Below, in pieces: positions 59,757-64,000 of a stretch of DNA of 64,000 bases (positions are counted from its first letter, which is position 1; every line of letters starts with the position of its first letter). Position numbers and translations under genes: made by a program. Source of the DNA: Chloroflexota bacterium (GTDB lineage: Bacteria > Chloroflexota > UBA11872 > VXOZ01); contig JAPOQA010000059.1 in assembly GCA_026710945.1 (NCBI GenBank), forward strand, positions 85,265-149,264. Reading direction: 5' to 3'. The notes under the pieces are model-generated. The model made no database searches and had not been told where the DNA came from. It saw nothing but the letters and a program-made list of their open reading frames with translations.

Positions 59757-59831
59757 CAGTATAGTAAATATTTTGTAAAATTACAACCCCTTTTACCCCT
59801 TATTTTTTACATTATTTTTGAATATAACTCT
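59757..59831 (+). promoter_or_regulatory. AT-rich promoter region of the phage-like late block
   Basis: About 75 bp that are strikingly AT-rich in a GC-rich window, with TATAGTAAATATTTTGTAAAA and, nearer the start, TTATTTTTTACATTATTTTTG and TATAAC. The ATG at 59832 follows. It is divergent to the lexA-like gene 830 bp away, as expected for a lysis/late control region. Confidence 0.5.
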
Positions 59832-60413
59832 ATGCAGCCCCAAAATCACGGGAAACACACTTCCCCACTGCCGTCTACCCACTCCCGAAACGCCTGGCAA
59901 AGAACGCGCTCCGCGGCGATGTATGCACGCCGCACCCTGAGCGCGCGGCTCTATGGAGAGGAAAAGAGTACGGCCGGGGGTACAAAGAAAACCGCACTTT
60001 CAACCAAAGCACACGTGCCTTGCCATGACGCAAAGGAAAACACCCAGGTGACCCAAAACCGGAAGCACGCCAAGAGCCTCTACGCAGATCTCCTCACCGA
60101 GCAAGAACTGGCGGCGCTGGAGCGCACCGCCGACAATCCCCTGCTCCAGGACGAGATCGGCCTGCTGCGCATGCTCATCCGCCGCATCGCAGCCCAGTTG
60201 CTCACCGCCGAAGACGATGAGCGCGCGCCGGCGGACAAGATCAAGGCGGTCAAAGACCTGACGGACATCCTCCTCAACGCCCTGAAGGCGCGCCACCAGC
60301 TCTCGCCCCGTGCCGAAGACAACCTGACTGAGGCGATGCGTCAGGTGGTTGCCGAAATCGAAGCGCTGGAACAACAGGAAGAGCACACACAGGAACACCA
60401 CCATGCTGAATGA
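59832..60413 (+). CDS. Candidate phage terminase small subunit
   Basis: 193 residues if started at ATG 59832; the open frame begins at 59727 but its first 35 codons are the AT-rich promoter-like stretch. The first 70 residues are basic and low in order. The conserved part is SLYADLLTEQELAALERTADNPLLQDEIGLLRMLIRRI followed by KIKAVKDLTDILLNALKARHQLSP, helical modules like the small-terminase DNA-binding and oligomerisation regions that precede large terminases in phages. Identification rests on this and on the terminase large subunit and portal genes downstream. Confidence 0.65.
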   Translation: MQPQNHGKHTSPLPSTHSRNAWQRTRSAAMYARRTLSARLYGEEKSTAGGTKKTALSTKAHVPCHDAKENTQVTQNRKHAKSLYADLLTEQELAALERTADNPLLQDEIGLLRMLIRRIAAQLLTAEDDERAPADKIKAVKDLTDILLNALKARHQLSPRAEDNLTEAMRQVVAEIEALEQQEEHTQEHHHAE

Positions 60414-60645
60414 AACACCGACACAGACGCCCAGGCAGCACGACGCGCGGTTCCACAAACTGGCAGACGATCTGGACCGGCACGGCTGCGCTTTCGGCCA
60501 GGTGACGCGCGAGTTGGCTGAGAACACGCGGGAGGACTATGCCCGGCTGGAAGCCAAGATCAACGTCATCCTGATCGGCATCTTCGCTTCGCCGTTTGCC
60601 GCGGCTTTTCTCAACGGCATCCTCCGCAGCGTACCGGGGCCGTAA
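60403..60645 (+). CDS. Small coiled-coil membrane protein in phage block (XhlA-like topology)
   Basis: 80 residues from ATG 60403, overlapping the stop of the upstream gene by 11 bp. A charged amphipathic helix (FHKLADDLDRHGCAFGQVTREL … YARLEAKINVI) leads into one C-terminal hydrophobic helix (ILIGIFASPFAAAFLNGIL). This is the topology of XhlA-type holin accessories and of some phage tail/lysis proteins, but no motif proves it. It is kept as an unknown membrane protein. Confidence 0.6.
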   Translation: MLNETPTQTPRQHDARFHKLADDLDRHGCAFGQVTRELAENTREDYARLEAKINVILIGIFASPFAAAFLNGILRSVPGP

Positions 60646-60758
60646 ATGGTATACAGAGCAGCGCCCTATTCGTATCAGGCAGCTTACTCTTCGCACCTGG
60701 AGAGCATTGCGCAACTCGGACCCTCAGGAGCGGAGACTCCCTGTCCCTCAGGAGACCT

Positions 60759-62432
60759 ATGCAGACCCAAAGCCAAGCGGAAAGACTCCCTCTCCCTGGG
60801 GTGAGGGGAATGCCTGCGCCAAGCGACAGCCCTTCGCCCGGCGATGAATCCAACCATGCACGAATATTCAATGTGATGAGAACGACCGCAGCACCTACAA
60901 GAAGAAAGAACACAGAGAAAAGCGAAGCCGATCACTCGTCAGCGCGCGGCGCTGACGGTCAGGGCTCGCTTGCTCACACGTTCTTCCGCTACACCCTGAC
61001 CGACATTGCCCATTTTTCCCGTGTGCTCGTGGGGCGGCCTTTGCGGTCCTACCAGTTGGCGGTGGCACGGGCGGTGCTTGCGAGTGTGCGGCAACGTGAA
61101 GGGGCAATCTTCACCGTGGAGATGGCGCGGCAGATGGGGAAGAACGAGCTATCCGCTCATCTGGAAGCCTACCTGTTGTATCGCCATCAACAGCGCGGCG
61201 GCACTATCGTCAAATGCGCGCCCACGCTCAGCCCCCAGACCCTTGTCTCCCGCCTGCGCCTTGAATCCGTGCTGGACCGTCCCTGGCTGGCGCCCTATTG
61301 GCAGCGGGCCCACGGCTACATGGTCGCGGTCGGCAAGGCGCGGGTGATGTTCCTCTCAGCCCACGAGCAGTCCAATGTCGTCGGCGCGACTGCCGATCTG
61401 CTGCTGGAGGTCGACGAAGCTCAGGACGTTGACGAGGAGAAATTCGCCAAAGAATTCCTGCCCATGGCGACGGCGCAGAATGCCACCATCGTGCTCTACG
61501 GCACACCCTGGACGCAAGACACGCTCCTCGCCAAGTACAAGGCGCTGAACCTCGCGCATGAAGAAAACACCGGCGAGCGGCGGCACTTCTCGTTTCCGTG
61601 GCAGGTGGGCGCGCGGGAAAATCCGCGCTACGGCGCGGCGGTTAAGGCGCAGATTCGCCAGCGCGGGGAGGACGACCTGGTCATCCGCACCCAGTACTGC
61701 CTGGAGGAAGTGGACGACGCCACGGGCTTCTTCACCCCGCCGCTGCAGGCGGCCCTGCAGGGCACGCACGCGCGACAGCAACAACCGCAGGCGGATGCGC
61801 ATTACGTGGCAGCCGTGGACGTGGCCGGCGAGGATGCTGTTGGGGCAAATCAACAAGGCCGTCAGTCGCGGCGCGACAGCACGGTGGTCTTGATCGGCGA
61901 GCGAATCTGGCGGCACGACCCGGTGTTGGGGTTCGCCCTGCCCGCGGTCAACGTGGTGAATGCCTACCAGTGGACCGGCCTGCCCACCACCGAGCAGTAC
62001 GCCCGTCTCGTGCGCTTGCTCGGTGAAGAGTGGCGGGTGCAGCAGGCAATGATTGACGCCACCGGCATCGGGGATGCACTGGCGCGTTTCTTGCAAGCGC
62101 GCCTGGGTGAAGACCGCATCGAGCCGTTTATGTTCACGGCGCAATCCAAGAGCGCCCTGGGCTACGACCTCCGCACGCTCGCCGGCAGCGGACGCCTGCA
62201 ACTCTGGGCGGATGACTGCTCGGCGGAATATCGGGAGTGCTGGCAACAGGTGCGACGCTGCCAATTGGCGCTGCATCCCGGCAACCGGATTGGATTCCAT
62301 GTACCCGCCGGTCAAGGGCACGACGACTACGTGTCGGCCTTGGCACTGCTCACGCGCACGGTTGAGGCCGGCGCACCGCCTGCTGTCTCGGTCGCGCTGC
62401 CGCCGGAAGAGAGGGAGACGGAGGGGTATTGA
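60759..62432 (+). CDS. Phage terminase large subunit
   Basis: 557 residues at most. ATPase half: adenine/RPYQ-like motif LRSYQLAVARAVL, Walker A-like MARQMGKNE (about 122–130), Walker B LLLEVDEAQDV (about 213) and coupling motif VLYGTPW. Nuclease half: acidic VAAVDVAGED (about 352), STVVLIGER and DATGIGDALARFL, ending in GHDDYVSALAL. It packages phage DNA by cutting and pumping. The start is uncertain: the ATG at 60759 has CAGGAG but lies in a dispersed repeat; ATG at 60810 and 60876 are alternatives. The N-terminal 40 residues should not be trusted. Confidence 0.88.
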   Translation: MQTQSQAERLPLPGVRGMPAPSDSPSPGDESNHARIFNVMRTTAAPTRRKNTEKSEADHSSARGADGQGSLAHTFFRYTLTDIAHFSRVLVGRPLRSYQLAVARAVLASVRQREGAIFTVEMARQMGKNELSAHLEAYLLYRHQQRGGTIVKCAPTLSPQTLVSRLRLESVLDRPWLAPYWQRAHGYMVAVGKARVMFLSAHEQSNVVGATADLLLEVDEAQDVDEEKFAKEFLPMATAQNATIVLYGTPWTQDTLLAKYKALNLAHEENTGERRHFSFPWQVGARENPRYGAAVKAQIRQRGEDDLVIRTQYCLEEVDDATGFFTPPLQAALQGTHARQQQPQADAHYVAAVDVAGEDAVGANQQGRQSRRDSTVVLIGERIWRHDPVLGFALPAVNVVNAYQWTGLPTTEQYARLVRLLGEEWRVQQAMIDATGIGDALARFLQARLGEDRIEPFMFTAQSKSALGYDLRTLAGSGRLQLWADDCSAEYRECWQQVRRCQLALHPGNRIGFHVPAGQGHDDYVSALALLTRTVEAGAPPAVSVALPPEERETEGY

Positions 62433-62484
62433 TGAGGGATTTGGGTCCTGTCCCAATCAACCACGGCAGATTGGCGACCCCGGA

Positions 62485-62740
62485 CGCAGGTTGCAAACCT
62501 GCGCTACCGGTCCGTCACTCCGGCGAAAGCCGGAGTCCAGGGGGACGGCCTACGTGAAGCGATAACGCTTGTTCCTTGAATGAAAGGCGGTGTTGTCGCA
62601 GCGAAGGCTGGATTCCGGCTTTTCGCCGGAATGACGGAACTGGCGGCTCCTCGGGGAGTAGCGCGGGGGCTTGTCCCCCGCAGTGGGGCGGGGGTGTGTA
62701 GAACGAAGAAAAGATGGATTCCGGCTTGCGCCGGAATGAC
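62485..62740. repeat. REP and CCGGAATGAC repeats between terminase and portal genes
   Basis: Type-B REP (minus) at 62485–62507 and type-A REP (plus) at 62658–62681. Copies of the GTCATTCCGGC(…)GCCGGAAT inverted repeat are at 62514–62539, 62610–62635 and 62716–62740. Host-type repeats lie between two phage-like genes, so the phage block has been resident long enough to collect them. Confidence 0.8.
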
Positions 62741-62787
62741 GGACAAGAGCGACTTGCGTAAGTGAACCGAATTAGAAAGCGAGCACG

Positions 62788-64000
62788 ATGGCAGTACCAG
62801 CAACACAGTGGTGGCAGCGCGTGGGCGAACGCCTCCTTGGCGACGTGATCCAGGCACGAGTGCAGGAAGCGGTGGCGGCGGAAGACATCGGCTACCGGCA
62901 GGCAGCCGGCGGCGCCGAGTCCCGAGACGATCCGCTCTGGGACCACCAAAGGCTGCTGCGTGAAGTATACGAAGCCTATATCACGAACCCCTTGGCGTAC
63001 ACCGTCATCGACGTGCAGGCAAACTTCGTGCTGGGCGGCGGCGTGCGCATCGCCTGCACGAGCGCGACGGTGCAGGAGGTCGTGGACGCTTTTTGGCAGC
63101 ACCCCGATAACAGTATGGATACGCGCATCTACAGTCTCTACACCGAGCTGGCGCTCTACGGCGAGCAGTTCGTGCGGGTGTTCACGGACCCGCTCTCAGG
63201 CGAGATTCGCCTGCGCCAGCTCGACCCACTGCTCATCGATCAGATCGAGACCGCGCCGGAAGACATCGAGCAGGTGGTGCGCTACCGGGTGCGCGGCGTC
63301 GGCCAGGACCCGGGCTACTGGGTGGCGGCGGGTGAGATGGAGCACTTCACCATCAACCGCGTGTCGAATGCGCTGCGCGGGCGCAGCGATCTGGCGCCGC
63401 TCTTGCCGTGGCTCAAGCGCTACCGTGACTGGCTCGTCGACCGCGCCCGCATCAACCGGCTCAAGGGCAGCTTCATTTACGACGTAACCGTGCGGGGGGC
63501 AACGCGAAACGACCTGCTCGCTAAGATGGCCGCCTACGCCCAACCGCCAGCGCCCGGCTCGGTGGTCTTCCACAACGAAGCCGAGACCTGGCAGCCGGTG
63601 CAGCCATCCATTGGCGCTGACGACGTGGCCGCGGACGGGCGCGCGCTGAAGCTCATGATCGCGGCCGGCGCGGGCTTGCCGGAGCACTATCTCGCTGAAG
63701 GCGGACATGTGAACCGGGCGACCGCGGCGGAGATGGGTCTGCCGACCCTGCGGCGCTTCCAACGCCGCCAGGAGCTGTTCGGCCGCTACCTGCGTCGTCT
63801 TGTTACGCGGGCGATTCAGGCCAAGCAGGACGCCGGCGCATTGGGGACAGATGTTGATACGGCATTCCGTGTGGTCTTCCAGGAAGTCCAGCCGGACGTT
63901 GCTCACGTGGCGGGGCCGCACGCGGAGTCGTTTGCGCGCTCGTTGCAGCTTGCCCAAGCCGAGGGCTGGCTGGAAGCGGATGACGCCGCGCGGCTCTTCC
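62788..64000 (+). CDS. Phage portal protein (3' truncated by window edge)
   Basis: 404 codons open to the window end. The N-terminus MAVPATQWWQRVGERLL is followed by YITNPLAYTVIDVQANFVLGGGVRI and LYTELALYGEQFVRVFTDP, the pattern of SPP1/HK97-type portal proteins, then IRLRQLDPLLIDQIE and VVRYRV. The later part GLPEHYLAEGGHVNRATAAEMGLPTLRRFQRRQELF (portal stem/crown region) matches the family well. Portals form a 12-mer ring through which the terminase pumps DNA. It follows the terminase gene after a repeat-filled 355-bp gap, on the same strand. Confidence 0.85.
   Translation, partial: MAVPATQWWQRVGERLLGDVIQARVQEAVAAEDIGYRQAAGGAESRDDPLWDHQRLLREVYEAYITNPLAYTVIDVQANFVLGGGVRIACTSATVQEVVDAFWQHPDNSMDTRIYSLYTELALYGEQFVRVFTDPLSGEIRLRQLDPLLIDQIETAPEDIEQVVRYRVRGVGQDPGYWVAAGEMEHFTINRVSNALRGRSDLAPLLPWLKRYRDWLVDRARINRLKGSFIYDVTVRGATRNDLLAKMAAYAQPPAPGSVVFHNEAETWQPVQPSIGADDVAADGRALKLMIAAGAGLPEHYLAEGGHVNRATAAEMGLPTLRRFQRRQELFGRYLRRLVTRAIQAKQDAGALGTDVDTAFRVVFQEVQPDVAHVAGPHAESFARSLQLAQAEGWLEADDAARLF

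Noticed and set aside
1-64000. tRNA or rRNA genes
   Set aside because: No T-loop, anticodon-arm or rRNA-like segments were recognised in the gaps on reading; a covariance search could still find one.

Overview
The window is GC-rich, densely coded bacterial DNA and appears to be a chromosomal segment. The gene set includes NusA–YlxR–IF-2–RbfA–NrnA–TruB–RibF, ACP–SDR–RNase III–SMC, RNase Y with SpoVS, many Tat/lipoprotein sugar-binding proteins, Gfo/Idh oxidoreductases, a sulfatase and UbiD. This resembles a Chloroflexota-type heterotroph (SAR202/Dehalococcoidia, Caldilineae or sponge-associated relatives). The lineage is an inference from gene content and order, not something proved here.

Layout. 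0–8 kb: translation and ribosome-maturation genes on the + strand, an operon-like order whose gaps are filled with dispersed repeats. 8–16.4 kb: an ABC exporter, a cluster of four small membrane proteins (three of them tandem paralogues), a Gfo/Idh oxidoreductase, a REP/RAYT island and a sugar isomerase. 16.9–22 kb: a lipoprotein, a toxin–antitoxin-like pair (XRE-ImmA/IrrE plus DUF4411 PIN), a sulfatase and a divergent AraC–alkyltransferase fusion. 22.2–26.4 kb: a branched-chain amino-acid type ABC transporter without a binding protein. 26.6–36.5 kb: a stand-alone PASTA protein, SMC, RNase III, and fatty-acid/biotin genes (SDR, ACP, BioY, AccB, FabF). 37–49 kb: FAD oxidoreductase, twin polysaccharide deacetylases, SpoVS, RNase Y, twin Tat-lipoprotein sugar-binding proteins each with its own terminator, an MDR dehydrogenase and a second Gfo/Idh protein. 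49–55.7 kb: a three-gene complex I-like membrane module, UbiD and KDPG aldolase. 55.8–57.1 kb: a two-gene restriction-modification-like cassette. 57.4–64 kb: a phage-like block with sigma factor, LexA-type repressor, candidate terminase small subunit, small membrane protein, terminase large subunit and portal (cut by the window end).

The most striking non-genic signal is a repeat economy. Two related REP families both begin GTAGCGC and carry a hairpin with TTGT in the loop. They occur about 30 times, in single, inverted and tandem form, and flank a RAYT-type transposase gene that has an in-frame amber codon. In two genes (AccB and KDPG aldolase) the GTAG of a REP supplies the stop codon. Other repeats are a composite 0.25–0.34 kb MITE-like element in two copies, CCCTCACCC/CTCTCCC dispersed repeats, three unrelated 18-bp-period repeats, and long perfect palindromes ending in GTAGGGGC. 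No rRNA, tRNA, CRISPR array or riboswitch was recognised.
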